DNA from: Bacteroidales bacterium
GTDB taxonomy: Bacteria > Bacteroidota > Bacteroidia > Bacteroidales > UBA932
Direction: 5' to 3'
DNA length: 14,644 nucleotides
NCBI GenBank assembly: GCA_009784635.1
Contig: WRBG01000031.1
Location: 1-14,644 of the forward strand
The notes beneath the pieces were generated by a model that saw only the letters and a list, made by a program, of their open reading frames with translations, was not told the DNA's origin and did not search any database. Position numbers and translations under genes: made by a program. Below are positions 1 to 7,602 of this stretch, piece after piece (position 1 is the first letter of the stretch; every line of letters begins with the position of its first letter).

Positions 1-1373
1 CTGCTCGCGGTGTTTTCCTGTACCTTTAGCATAAAGGCTCTGGTATTGGCGGGCAATCCGTTTACATGCCGCTCTTCAAAGCTGGCCCAATTTTGGTCAA
101 TCTGCTGTACCCAAGGCAGGTTGGCGGTTACCAACACCAAGACCGAGTCTCTGTCTCCCGAAAGTTCGGGCATGTTGGCCTGTAAGGGCAGGAAAGACAG
201 CTGGGGAGAGGCAGCCTGCTGGCTGATGGTATACTCCCTAACATAGGCATTGGCTTCCAGCACTCCTGTCTGTCTAAAGACAATGGTGGTAGTTCTAAGA
301 GACATTTCATTGTTCGCAAGCACATTAAAGCTACAACTGTGGGCATCGAAAGTGATGCCTGTTACCCATGGGTCGGTCTTACTAAAGTCTACCGTCCAAT
401 TAAAGTTGGCCGCTACGTCTACCCTGTATTTATCTACAGATGCAATTGCCGGTACGTTAATGTATTGGGTCGGGAAAAATGTAGCGACTGCGGCGGCTCC
501 GTCTTGCCGGACCAACAAGGAGGCCACTGCCGTGGGGGGAGACCCGGGGCCGGTGAAAATCAATTCTGTTTCACGGGTTTCTACCCTTGGGTTGGGTCTG
601 ACGTTGAAAAAGAAAACATCTTCTGTCATCAGTTTGGTGGGGATAATCACGACCCAATCGTCGGGACAACTTGCCGTATAGGGCACGTTGGAACTAATCG
701 TCAGCATCTGGTCGCCTCCCGTTGCGCCTACGGACACAACAGTCCGCGAGGGCACAATGGCGGGGGCTTCTCCCGTCTGGGTAATCGTAAGTTCCTGCCT
801 AAGCGGTCCATTCCTTTGGCTAAAAGTGATTTTAGCGGTACGGGGCGTTAAACCGGTGTTCTGCTCTACCTGAAAACTATAGATAGAACTGCTTATCAAT
901 CTGGTGGATACAAATTTAACCCAAGGCACGTCAATGCTTAGGTTTACTTCTACGTTGGTAGACACTTCCATTTCTGCGGTTCCACCGTCTGCCGAGACCG
1001 TCATGGAACTGTTTTTAAACGTAATCGTTGGCTCCTCTCCCAATTGAATAACTTCTACGGTCTGACGCGCCGAGGTTCCTGCAATGTGGAACCGCGTTGT
1101 GCGGGGACTTAGAGAAGTGTTGGGGCTTACGCTGACTTCAATGACTTTGTCTCCGTAGGCTTGATTGAGGTTTACATAGAGCCAAGAATCGGCAGTCTCT
1201 ATGGTCCATAAAAAATTGGCCCAGATTTCAAACAGAAACGGAGTAGACTGATGGGCAGGCATTTCTATCCGGGTCGTTTGCACCGTCAATACTTCTTTTT
1301 CCGGTTTAATACAACCTGTTAGGCAAAGCGCCGCTAAAGGCAACAATACGGCTATTCTCCAAGGTGTTTTCAT
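1..1373 (-). CDS. Multi-BACON-domain surface lipoprotein, C-terminus outside window (partial, at least 457 aa)
   Basis: The reading frame starts with ATG at 1371-1373 and stays open to the left edge, so the C-terminus is missing. Residues 1-20 form a signal peptide (basic start, hydrophobic core) ending in a lipobox L18-T19-G20-C21, so the mature protein is a lipoprotein. The rest is a row of all-beta units of about 85-95 residues: roughly 28-110, 114-199, 204-290, 296-386 and an incomplete one from 389. Each has the BACON pattern: a Trp-containing strand near the middle (NFLWTIETADSWL, NFNWTVDF, NLPWVQQIDQNWASF), an N-x-x-x-x-x-R-T/E-x-x-x-I/L turn (SLSPRTTRF, GLTPRTAKI, SLRTTTIVF), and a closing strand ending in Gln (TVEVIQ, ELTITQT, LLVRQD, YTISQQ). 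BACON domains are common in Bacteroidota surface proteins; carbohydrate binding was proposed for the family, but a spacer role is equally possible. No enzyme domain is visible in the part present. It is the last visible gene of the operon, 60 bp after the propeller lipoprotein. The frame and BACON class are clear; the binding target is unknown. Confidence 0.88.
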   Translation of the reverse strand, partial: MKTPWRIAVLLPLAALCLTGCIKPEKEVLTVQTTRIEMPAHQSTPFLFEIWANFLWTIETADSWLYVNLNQAYGDKVIEVSVSPNTSLSPRTTRFHIAGTSARQTVEVIQLGEEPTITFKNSSMTVSADGGTAEMEVSTNVEVNLSIDVPWVKFVSTRLISSSIYSFQVEQNTGLTPRTAKITFSQRNGPLRQELTITQTGEAPAIVPSRTVVSVGATGGDQMLTISSNVPYTASCPDDWVVIIPTKLMTEDVFFFNVRPNPRVETRETELIFTGPGSPPTAVASLLVRQDGAAAVATFFPTQYINVPAIASVDKYRVDVAANFNWTVDFSKTDPWVTGITFDAHSCSFNVLANNEMSLRTTTIVFRQTGVLEANAYVREYTISQQAASPQLSFLPLQANMPELSGDRDSVLVLVTANLPWVQQIDQNWASFEERHVNGLPANTRAFMLKVQENTAS

Positions 1374-1386
1374 AATATTTATCATT

Positions 1387-1437
1387 TTACAGGCTCACGC
1401 CTAAATTAATTCTTTTATAGTTAGTTAATTGTTTCAT
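1387..1437 (-). other. 16-codon open frame coupled by ATGA to the end of the propeller lipoprotein gene
   Basis: An ATG overlaps the TGA stop of the upstream gene (ATGA at 1434-1437) and opens a frame encoding MKQLTNYKRINLGVSL, which ends with TAA at 1387-1389, 13 bp before the ATG of the next gene. The same ATGA arrangement joins the first two genes of this operon. The tail NYKRINLGVSL resembles the last strand of an outer-membrane barrel, so it could be the stub of a deleted gene. It could also be a short coupling ORF or pure chance. There is no independent evidence that it is translated. Confidence 0.15.
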
Positions 1438-4196
1438 TCCGCAGGGCCCATATAGTATACCACAATCCTGTCGCCATCTGCAATGAACAAGTAGCCGTCT
1501 TTTATGGCCATGCCTTTGGGGTTGTTTAACGTGCCGTCCGCGGGGATGTATTCTTGCACCATGCCCGAAAAGTCAGCTATAATTTGTTCGTAGTAGATGT
1601 CGCCAATTTGAATACGGGGAGGGGGAGGGAAAAAGCCGGAACAGGCAAAAGTCGGGCCTGTACTTGCTAAACTCCTGTACTTTACCGATACAATCCGACC
1701 CTTGTTTCTGCTTGCATCCCCATCGTTGCAAGACACTAATACGCGCTGATTAGCGCTGTCGTAAACAACGCCGTAGCAATTGTTCAGCACCACGGATTGG
1801 GGCACAATGGTAGGCGTTTGCCCCGATCCGGGGATTGTTACAGACGTCCAGCGGTTGCGGTTGCCCGCAAGTTGAGTCCAAAAAGATGAGTTTGGCGGGT
1901 GGTAATTTTCTCCATTTAATTGATAGGGAATCGAACCGTCCGCATTTTTCCAAGGATAGTCGTCTCGAATAAACGAATAAGATCCGCCTAACTGAGGCAT
2001 ATGTACAGCTCTTGTATAGAGTCGTTTATTGTCCACAACCCAGCCGACCACGCCTTGTACGGCGTCATCGTAACCAAAGGCAATACCTGTGGGGTTTCCA
2101 CTGTAAGACAGCTCGTAAGACCATCCGTTTGCCGAGTTTACACGGGGAATCCGGCTGGATACCCAGCGGGCCAAGGTTCCTATCAAGCCGCTTTGGTTGT
2201 CTACAAAGTTGTCTAATTGCTCATACAGTCCGCCCAATAACTCATGGCCGGCAATCCAACCCACACGGGTGCCGCCTACCGGCGTCCAGTCGGGCATGGT
2301 TAGCCAAACATCGAGTAGTTGGGCAAAGTCAATTTGGATGCCAAAGGCGCTAATTAGCTCAAAGACATCTTCCAAAACAACGACCAAATCGGCATCCGAA
2401 GATCGGGCCAAATCTCTGACGAACCTGAGGTAGGCTTCGAGTTGAGGATTATCAAAGACGCCATGATCTAAGATGAGGTCAAATTCCAATGCGTTTACAA
2501 TGTTTTTGATTTGATCCAGTATGCCGCCGGAGCTTATGGCCGACACAAAAGCGTCAACCTGAGGTTTATTTTGAATCAGGCTAAACGAACCGCCGCTCCC
2601 GTCGCTAAACTGCAAAAGATAGAGGGTGAGGGCGAGTTTGGTATTTGTGCCGCCCATCACCTCTTCGCTAAGGTTGGGCGTCATAGGGTAGCCCAAGAAA
2701 GAAGGACGGGGAGTGCGTTCCGACAGGTTTGAGATGTTCCAAGACCAAGGCGCCGTATGTTCAACACCTGCAAGATCCGGCAACAAATAGGGCCGCGGAG
2801 GGTATTCTGCCGGCTGGTCTTTGTAGTTGTTGATGGAGATGGGGGTGTCTCGGTTGGGGTTGGGCTCTGTAACGTAGTTGGATAGCAGCGCTAAGAGGTT
2901 AGCTCTGTCCGATACGATGTTTTGAGCAATGAAGCCCGCCTGCGCAGCAAGATAGTCCAAAATGTAATGATACCATTCCTCACCCGTTGCGGTGCCAAAA
3001 GCGCTTGCCAATGCATCGTATACGATTTCACTCAGCGGCATTTCTCCATTAGGCCCTATATAGTCGAGCAACAAATCCTCTATGGCGCCATACGGTAATT
3101 CCAAATCAACAGGCGACCACAGTGTTGCCAAGTTAAGCCCCCATTGCGGCTCCAAATAAAGGGGCGGCATGGGAATGCCTATTCTAATCTCATTGTTTCC
3201 ACCATTTAAGAGGGCGGCGGCGGCGAAGGCCATACCCCCATAGAGTATGTCTTGTCCCAATGATCCGTTACTAAAGTACATAAACATGTCGGTAAACCTT
3301 ATGATGACGTCGAACCTTATACCGGGTCCTGCAAGGGTAGGCCTAATAAAATCCAACAGGTTATCGAGCGCTAATTTTTCCCAGTTGATCTCCCCGGTGT
3401 CAAAATTAATACCATCTGTGTTGAGGGCCAGATTGATCATTCTGACCGCCCTCAGGATTTCGTTAATGTCTAAGTCGTCGGCGCCGAACTGGCCAAAGGC
3501 CAACTGAATCAAAAATTCCAACTCGGCGGGGATGAGTCCGGTGACAGCATTTAGGCTCTCCATATACCGGTAACTGCCAATACCCATGCCCTCTACATTG
3601 TTAGAGGCGGCAAAGTAAAGCCCGCCCTCGTAACGCCTGCTGCCGGAACCCGGGTACCAAGCAAGGGCGTTAAAGTTGCCGCGGGGGGCTATAAAGAGTT
3701 TTTGGGCCGGATTGTTTTGAAACCGCAAATGCCAACTCTCGCTGGTGTGGGTAAAATAGATTACCTGATCGCTGCTCCATTGTTGTGTGAGGGGGCCATA
3801 GGGAGGATCTTTGGCAAAACCTGCGGAAGCAGGGGAGTCTGCCGCCGATGAGCCAATATACAACCCGCCTCGGCCGTCAGCTACTATGCCTTTAGCGCCG
3901 GGCACCTTTACATACGGTACGGCGTTGCTTACCAATGAGAGGTTGTTTAAATCGGTAATACGAAAACGGTACACTTGGTCTTTGGCAGGCGCCGTTACGT
4001 ACAGGTAGTCTCCGCAAACAGCTAATTGATCGGCTTCTATACCTTCAGGCATAAAGATTACCTGAGGAGGGGCGTTGGGACGGGTAGGGTCGTTTTTGGC
4101 GCCCGGCTCCGGAGCGTCCATAATGGGATCACAAGCAACCAAGAGGAGTACGGCGGTTGCACAAAGAGTACGTACAATATGGAGTTTAGTCGTCAT
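1434..4196 (-). CDS. Large lipoprotein with split beta-propeller ends and a long helical middle, function unknown (920 aa)
   Basis: The start ATG overlaps the stop of the upstream gene by 4 bp (ATGA at 4193-4196). Residues 1-21 are a signal peptide with lipobox L19-V20-A21-C22, followed by a Pro/Asp-rich linker to about 45. Residues 48-200 hold propeller-like strands: EGIEADQLAVCGDYLYVTAP (51-70), AKGIVADGRGGLYIGSS (101-117), GNFNALAWYPG (173-183). Similar blades return at the C-terminus: NPTGIAFGYDD (701-711), LNNCYGVVYDSANQRVLVSC (804-823), NNPKGMAIKDGYLFIADGDR (891-910), the last close to an NHL repeat. Between them, about 210-685, lies a mostly helical segment with many Leu/Ile/Phe residues and D-rich loops, for example 240-290, 366-440, 540-635 and 645-682, plus a Pro-rich stretch around 460-505. 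The N- and C-terminal blades could close one propeller, with the helical part inserted in a loop. Four Cys remain in the mature chain besides the lipidated one (61, 807, 823, 852), all in the blade parts. No catalytic motif was recognised. It is probably surface-exposed and works with the BACON proteins on either side. Confidence 0.85.
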   Translation of the reverse strand: MTTKLHIVRTLCATAVLLLVACDPIMDAPEPGAKNDPTRPNAPPQVIFMPEGIEADQLAVCGDYLYVTAPAKDQVYRFRITDLNNLSLVSNAVPYVKVPGAKGIVADGRGGLYIGSSAADSPASAGFAKDPPYGPLTQQWSSDQVIYFTHTSESWHLRFQNNPAQKLFIAPRGNFNALAWYPGSGSRRYEGGLYFAASNNVEGMGIGSYRYMESLNAVTGLIPAELEFLIQLAFGQFGADDLDINEILRAVRMINLALNTDGINFDTGEINWEKLALDNLLDFIRPTLAGPGIRFDVIIRFTDMFMYFSNGSLGQDILYGGMAFAAAALLNGGNNEIRIGIPMPPLYLEPQWGLNLATLWSPVDLELPYGAIEDLLLDYIGPNGEMPLSEIVYDALASAFGTATGEEWYHYILDYLAAQAGFIAQNIVSDRANLLALLSNYVTEPNPNRDTPISINNYKDQPAEYPPRPYLLPDLAGVEHTAPWSWNISNLSERTPRPSFLGYPMTPNLSEEVMGGTNTKLALTLYLLQFSDGSGGSFSLIQNKPQVDAFVSAISSGGILDQIKNIVNALEFDLILDHGVFDNPQLEAYLRFVRDLARSSDADLVVVLEDVFELISAFGIQIDFAQLLDVWLTMPDWTPVGGTRVGWIAGHELLGGLYEQLDNFVDNQSGLIGTLARWVSSRIPRVNSANGWSYELSYSGNPTGIAFGYDDAVQGVVGWVVDNKRLYTRAVHMPQLGGSYSFIRDDYPWKNADGSIPYQLNGENYHPPNSSFWTQLAGNRNRWTSVTIPGSGQTPTIVPQSVVLNNCYGVVYDSANQRVLVSCNDGDASRNKGRIVSVKYRSLASTGPTFACSGFFPPPPRIQIGDIYYEQIIADFSGMVQEYIPADGTLNNPKGMAIKDGYLFIADGDRIVVYYMGPAE

Positions 4197-6484
4197 GGCT
4201 GAGGTGGTAGATAAGGTAGGTCTCTTGGTTCATTGTATCTAAGTTCATCATATTGCTTCACGTATATAGTTACTTTTACATCAGACTCATTAGGAACAGA
4301 AATCGTTACTAACCAAGTTATGGTTTGAGATGTTACGGCACGAGTGCCTGATGGTTGAAACGTAAATGAACTGGGCACTGAGAGTGAAGTGGGATGCGTG
4401 GAAGGAGTGGCAGTAAGCCCCATGTTAGGCGTTCCGCTGGTAACATTATGGGGAATCCCAAAAGTAAGTGTCTTATTACCTCCTATCAATGCGTCGTCTC
4501 TGAGGCGAACATACGATATGGTAAAGCTATTGCCATCTATATGTCCGTCAAGTACAAAAGTTACCCGATTAGCGATATTGTGTCCTTGATTTCCGGTAAA
4601 CGATATTGCCGTATGTTCAAGCGGATTGTCAGCGGACGGCATAGGTATTGGATAACGGTCGCCATTGCCCACTTCCCATCCGGATGCGCCAACAATCCTG
4701 ATCCACCACCTCTTATCCTGAATAATGACCACTTCATACATATCCTCGCCTGTAGCGGCATTTCTAACTATGAACGGGTAGGAGCGCGGATTGTCAAAAT
4801 CGGGATTACACGCTGTTCCTGAGACCGTAAATGTTCTACCGCTAAGGCCAATAGAGCCTACCCAATCCGGTCTGGTTGATACATCATGGCCAATGGCAAA
4901 GGTGCCGGGTATAGCTATTGTTTTGGACTTTGGGAGGGCGCCCGCAATCTTCAGTTCTAACTTGGGCAGTTGGCGCTTTTGGGTTACGGTGATGGCGGCG
5001 GACTGTCCGTTGCCGTAGGAGATGGTATATATGGCGACCTTGGGATTGTTTACATCGGTGTTTGGGTTGTTGGGGAAGACGGTTATGCTTACTGTCTCCT
5101 CATTTACTTCAGGGCTTGCACTCATTGGGCCAAAGGTAAAGCCACTCGATCCCGCATCGCCCGTTATGCTCCAAGGGTGGTTGGAAGTAATGGTAAAGGT
5201 TTGCGCGGCGGTTGCCCCACTGGCAGAAGCTCCAAACTCGATAGAAGTAGCGCTTATGTTGAATACAAGCTCTTTAGCAGACTGCACAACAGTCAAAGTC
5301 TCGGTTAGGCCGTTTCCGGTAATGGTTACGTAAGCGGTGCGGGATTGGGTCAAACTGGGGTTGGGGTCTACGGTAAAGGTAACGGGCTGTACCACTTCAT
5401 CGGTAATCGCATCAAATGGAATAAGGCCCAAGGTGGGATTCATGCTCAGCCAGTTATCGCCCGCAGCCTCGTAAGAAATCGAAGCTGTCCATTCGCGGTT
5501 GCTCTTGGTATTGACAAGAACTTCAAAACTGCTTGCGATGTTATTGGGATGCAGGGCCGGAACTTCTATTGTATTGCTTGTTTCGTTCCAATTCTTATGG
5601 CCCAAGAACGGAGTAATCGTAACGTAAGGATCGGCGGTCTGCTGGCGGATGGGTATGATAATCGAATTGACCTCTACCGCATGGGTAGTGGCTAAAATCT
5701 CTATATTGGCAGTACGGGAATAGCGGTTGGATTCATTGGCGTCTATCGACAGCACAACCTCCATTACGGAGTCAAAGTCTGTGGGCGTAAGCACAAGGTT
5801 GAAACCGTCCTCCGTTGCAACATTAAATCCAAAGCCCTGTAGCGAGGCTGTGATCCATTCGCTTACATCCTCTTCCCTGTTTATTCCGGTAGGAGTGATG
5901 GCCATTTTCCAGTCTCGGCTGGAATGGACGGCAAAAGAAACCGTATGCACAGAGCCGCTAAAATTGACTACGCCATTATTGTTGCGTTCCTCTACGACGG
6001 CGCGGGCGCCACCCGGGGTGTCATGAACCTCAAAAACGTCTCCCTTAATATTTTGGATAACACGAATTGTCACCGTAACGCCCGGATCCGTAGTGTGGCG
6101 GAGGACTAAGTCAAAATATCGGACAAAAGGAAGTTCATTGTCGGACTTAGCGATAAACGTAAGGGTTTTGTCGGTAACATTCCCGGTGAGTATGCCTCCG
6201 GGAAGGGATAGGGTACACCAGTTGGGTACGGTGTACAAAGAGCGGTCGTCTACATACCACCGGTAGTTGGTATTCACATCTACGGTGGCAGTGGCTCCGG
6301 CATCTCCGTTTAGGTAGATTGTACACCTGTCAGCGTATTGATTGTCAGGCGCTCCATGGGCTTTGACCAAGAGGCGGGGTTCGGGGCCCTCAAAATAGTC
6401 TCTGGTGCAAAAACCCGCTCCGGAGGCTAAAATAGCCAGCAGAAAGCAATGAAACAGGTTAAGGTATTTCATACATGTATACAT
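4193..6484 (-). CDS. Secreted protein of about six BACON/Ig-like units, first gene of the operon (763 aa)
   Basis: This is the promoter-proximal gene. Two in-frame starts are possible: ATG at 6482-6484, or ATG at 6470-6472, which gives the more usual MKYLNLFH signal-peptide start; I cannot decide between them. The hydrophobic segment (about 7-25) ends SGAGFC, a Cys after Phe, which is a poor lipobox, so lipidation is uncertain here although both partners have good lipoboxes. The remainder is a string of all-beta units ending in a strand with Gln: about 36-145 (VTIRVIQN), 148-282 (SIIIPIRQQ), 286-401 (TLTVVQS), 405-502 (AITVTQ), 507-590 (VVIIQD) and 592-745 (VTIYVKQ). Trp-bearing strands typical of BACON domains occur as SSRDWKMAITP, NREWTASISY, NHPWSITGD and RPDWVGSIG. 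The units are more divergent than in the lipoprotein at 1-1373. No enzyme domain or transmembrane segment follows the signal peptide. The short Pro-rich tail ends at a TGA shared with the next start. A role as an extended binding or spacer protein at the cell surface is inferred. Confidence 0.83.
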   Translation of the reverse strand: MYTCMKYLNLFHCFLLAILASGAGFCTRDYFEGPEPRLLVKAHGAPDNQYADRCTIYLNGDAGATATVDVNTNYRWYVDDRSLYTVPNWCTLSLPGGILTGNVTDKTLTFIAKSDNELPFVRYFDLVLRHTTDPGVTVTIRVIQNIKGDVFEVHDTPGGARAVVEERNNNGVVNFSGSVHTVSFAVHSSRDWKMAITPTGINREEDVSEWITASLQGFGFNVATEDGFNLVLTPTDFDSVMEVVLSIDANESNRYSRTANIEILATTHAVEVNSIIIPIRQQTADPYVTITPFLGHKNWNETSNTIEVPALHPNNIASSFEVLVNTKSNREWTASISYEAAGDNWLSMNPTLGLIPFDAITDEVVQPVTFTVDPNPSLTQSRTAYVTITGNGLTETLTVVQSAKELVFNISATSIEFGASASGATAAQTFTITSNHPWSITGDAGSSGFTFGPMSASPEVNEETVSITVFPNNPNTDVNNPKVAIYTISYGNGQSAAITVTQKRQLPKLELKIAGALPKSKTIAIPGTFAIGHDVSTRPDWVGSIGLSGRTFTVSGTACNPDFDNPRSYPFIVRNAATGEDMYEVVIIQDKRWWIRIVGASGWEVGNGDRYPIPMPSADNPLEHTAISFTGNQGHNIANRVTFVLDGHIDGNSFTISYVRLRDDALIGGNKTLTFGIPHNVTSGTPNMGLTATPSTHPTSLSVPSSFTFQPSGTRAVTSQTITWLVTISVPNESDVKVTIYVKQYDELRYNEPRDLPYLPPQP
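6471..6484. repeat. Two overlapping 10-bp palindromes across the translation start
   Basis: ATACATGTAT (6471-6480) and ATGTATACAT (6475-6484) are each perfect palindromes and overlap by six bases. They cover both candidate start codons of the first BACON operon gene. They could form a small hairpin in the mRNA leader or act as a protein-binding site, or be chance in A/T-rich DNA. The pattern is certain; any function is not. Confidence 0.3.
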
Positions 6485-6567
6485 TCATTTGTAGTAAGAC
6501 GTATTTTTTGCACAAAAAGTTGCATGGGGCCTAAAATTTTTTAAGTCTTTGTGACGAATCAATCAAG

Positions 6568-6575
6568 CAAAGGTA
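6568..6575 (-). promoter_or_regulatory. Bacteroidota-type -7 box for the BACON operon
   Basis: The minus strand reads TACCTTTG from 6575 to 6568, an exact match to the Bacteroidota -7 consensus TAnnTTTG. Transcription would begin near 6561 and leave a leader of about 77-90 nt before the start codon at 6484 or 6472. No clear TTG -33 element lies at the expected distance, so the promoter may be weak or need an activator. Confidence 0.6.
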
Positions 6576-6606
6576 GATATTTTTTTAAATATACCGAAAT
6601 CTTTGC

Positions 6607-6614
6607 TACCTTTG
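6607..6614 (+). promoter_or_regulatory. Bacteroidota-type -7 box for the TPR-holB genes
   Basis: TACCTTTG matches the -7 consensus TAnnTTTG exactly and lies 25 bp before the ATG of the TPR gene. The start of transcription would be near 6620, giving a short leader of about 20 nt. The -33 region holds a T-run (6581-6587) rather than a clear TTG. Confidence 0.65.
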
Positions 6615-6639
6615 TGCGAAATAACCAATATATTGATAT

Positions 6640-7596
6640 ATGAGACGTACTAAAATTTTTCTTTTGAGCGGACTGTGCGCGCTGTTTTTTGCTACTGCGG
6701 CAAACGCCCAGGAGCTCATTAATCAAGCCACCGAGTTTTTTAACAAAGGGGTAGAAGCCGTTAGGGCAAATGACTGGGCAACAGCCATAAACCAGCTTAA
6801 CCAAGCCATCGACATTGCCAAAGATTTGGACGAAGAAGGCCAAGACATTGTTGCGGATGCTCAGGGGCTTATCCCCAATTTGCATCTGCGTTTGGGGCAA
6901 GAGCTTGCCCAAGCCGCTAAAACGGAGGAGGCGATTGTTCAACTTAACAAAGCCGTTGATACCGCCTTGGAATACGACGACCCGGGCGCTACGGCCAAAA
7001 ATGCCAAAGACCTGATTGACCAACTCAATCTGCGCACGGCTACTTCTCTGTTGAACGACAGAAAATACGAAGAAGCCATTGCCGCTTTTGAAAAAGTATT
7101 GGAAGCCACTCCCAACAACGGCGTCGTACACATGTATGTTGGCGCAGCTTATGCAGCCCTCAACAAGGAGGGCGAAGCCATTGCCGCTTACGAGAAAGCC
7201 ATCGAGTTGGGGAGCAGAGACGCCGCCACCCGTTTGGCCAATATTTATCTTACATCGGCCCAAACTGCCAACAGAGATAGAAAATGGACCGATATGTATG
7301 ATTTGGCCCATAAAGCCCTTGTTCTTGCTCCCGAAAACGCCAATGCGGTAAGATTTGTGGGTATTTCGGCTTTTGAACTAAAGAAGTATGACGAGGCGGT
7401 ACTCGCTTTGGAAAAAACTTTGGCCGCCAATCCCAATGCCTCCGACAAAAACGGCACCATTTTCCGTCTTGCCCAAGCTACCGAGGCTCAAGGCAAGAAC
7501 AGTCAAGCTTGCGGCTACTACAAGCAACTTGTGGGCGACGCCACGTTTAAAGATTTTGCAGAGCACAAGATTAAGAACGTGCTTAGGTGCCCATAG
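6640..7596 (+). CDS. Exported TPR-repeat protein (318 aa)
   Basis: Residues 1-23 are a signal peptide with an ANA cleavage site (ATAANA, then QE), and there is no lipobox, so the mature protein is probably periplasmic. The rest is Ala-rich, all-helical and organised as tetratricopeptide repeats: roughly 30-62 (FFNKGVEAVRANDWATAINQ), 84-111, 130-163 (LLNDRKYEEAIAAFEKVLEA), 164-197 (YAALNKEGEAIAAYEKAIEL), 212-234, 236-267 (AFELKKYDEAVLALEKTLAA) and 270-300. The typical Gly/Ala-8, Ala-20 and Pro-32 positions are visible. TPR arrays hold protein partners; the partner here is unknown. Two Cys lie near the C-terminus (291 and 317, the last but one residue). The gene has its own strong -7 box 25 bp upstream and stops 6 bp before holB, so the two are probably co-transcribed. 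Confidence 0.88.
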   Translation: MRRTKIFLLSGLCALFFATAANAQELINQATEFFNKGVEAVRANDWATAINQLNQAIDIAKDLDEEGQDIVADAQGLIPNLHLRLGQELAQAAKTEEAIVQLNKAVDTALEYDDPGATAKNAKDLIDQLNLRTATSLLNDRKYEEAIAAFEKVLEATPNNGVVHMYVGAAYAALNKEGEAIAAYEKAIELGSRDAATRLANIYLTSAQTANRDRKWTDMYDLAHKALVLAPENANAVRFVGISAFELKKYDEAVLALEKTLAANPNASDKNGTIFRLAQATEAQGKNSQACGYYKQLVGDATFKDFAEHKIKNVLRCP

Positions 7597-7602
7597 GATC
7601 TG

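Larger units (their letters stand above)
6568..6614. repeat. 9-bp inverted repeat formed by the two divergent -7 boxes
   Basis: CAAAGGTAG (6568-6576) and CTACCTTTG (6606-6614) are perfect inverted copies separated by 29 bp of A/T-rich DNA containing a run of seven T (6581-6587). Each arm is the -7 element of one of the two divergent promoters. The DNA that polymerase must contact upstream of one promoter therefore includes the start region of the other, which suggests competition or shared control. Confidence 0.6.

Noticed and set aside
250..873. Plus-strand open frames of 60-170 codons over the left edge
   Set aside because: They lie opposite the continuous BACON lipoprotein frame, which has a signal peptide, a lipobox and repeated domain motifs. 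The plus-strand products show no family features.
2244..2258. HELLG in the propeller lipoprotein as a possible zinc-protease motif
   Set aside because: A metalloprotease needs HExxH; the second His is absent and no third ligand is evident.
6559..7311. Minus-strand frame of 250 codons opposite the TPR gene
   Set aside because: It has no recognisable motif. The plus-strand frame has a signal peptide, TPR periodicity and its own promoter.
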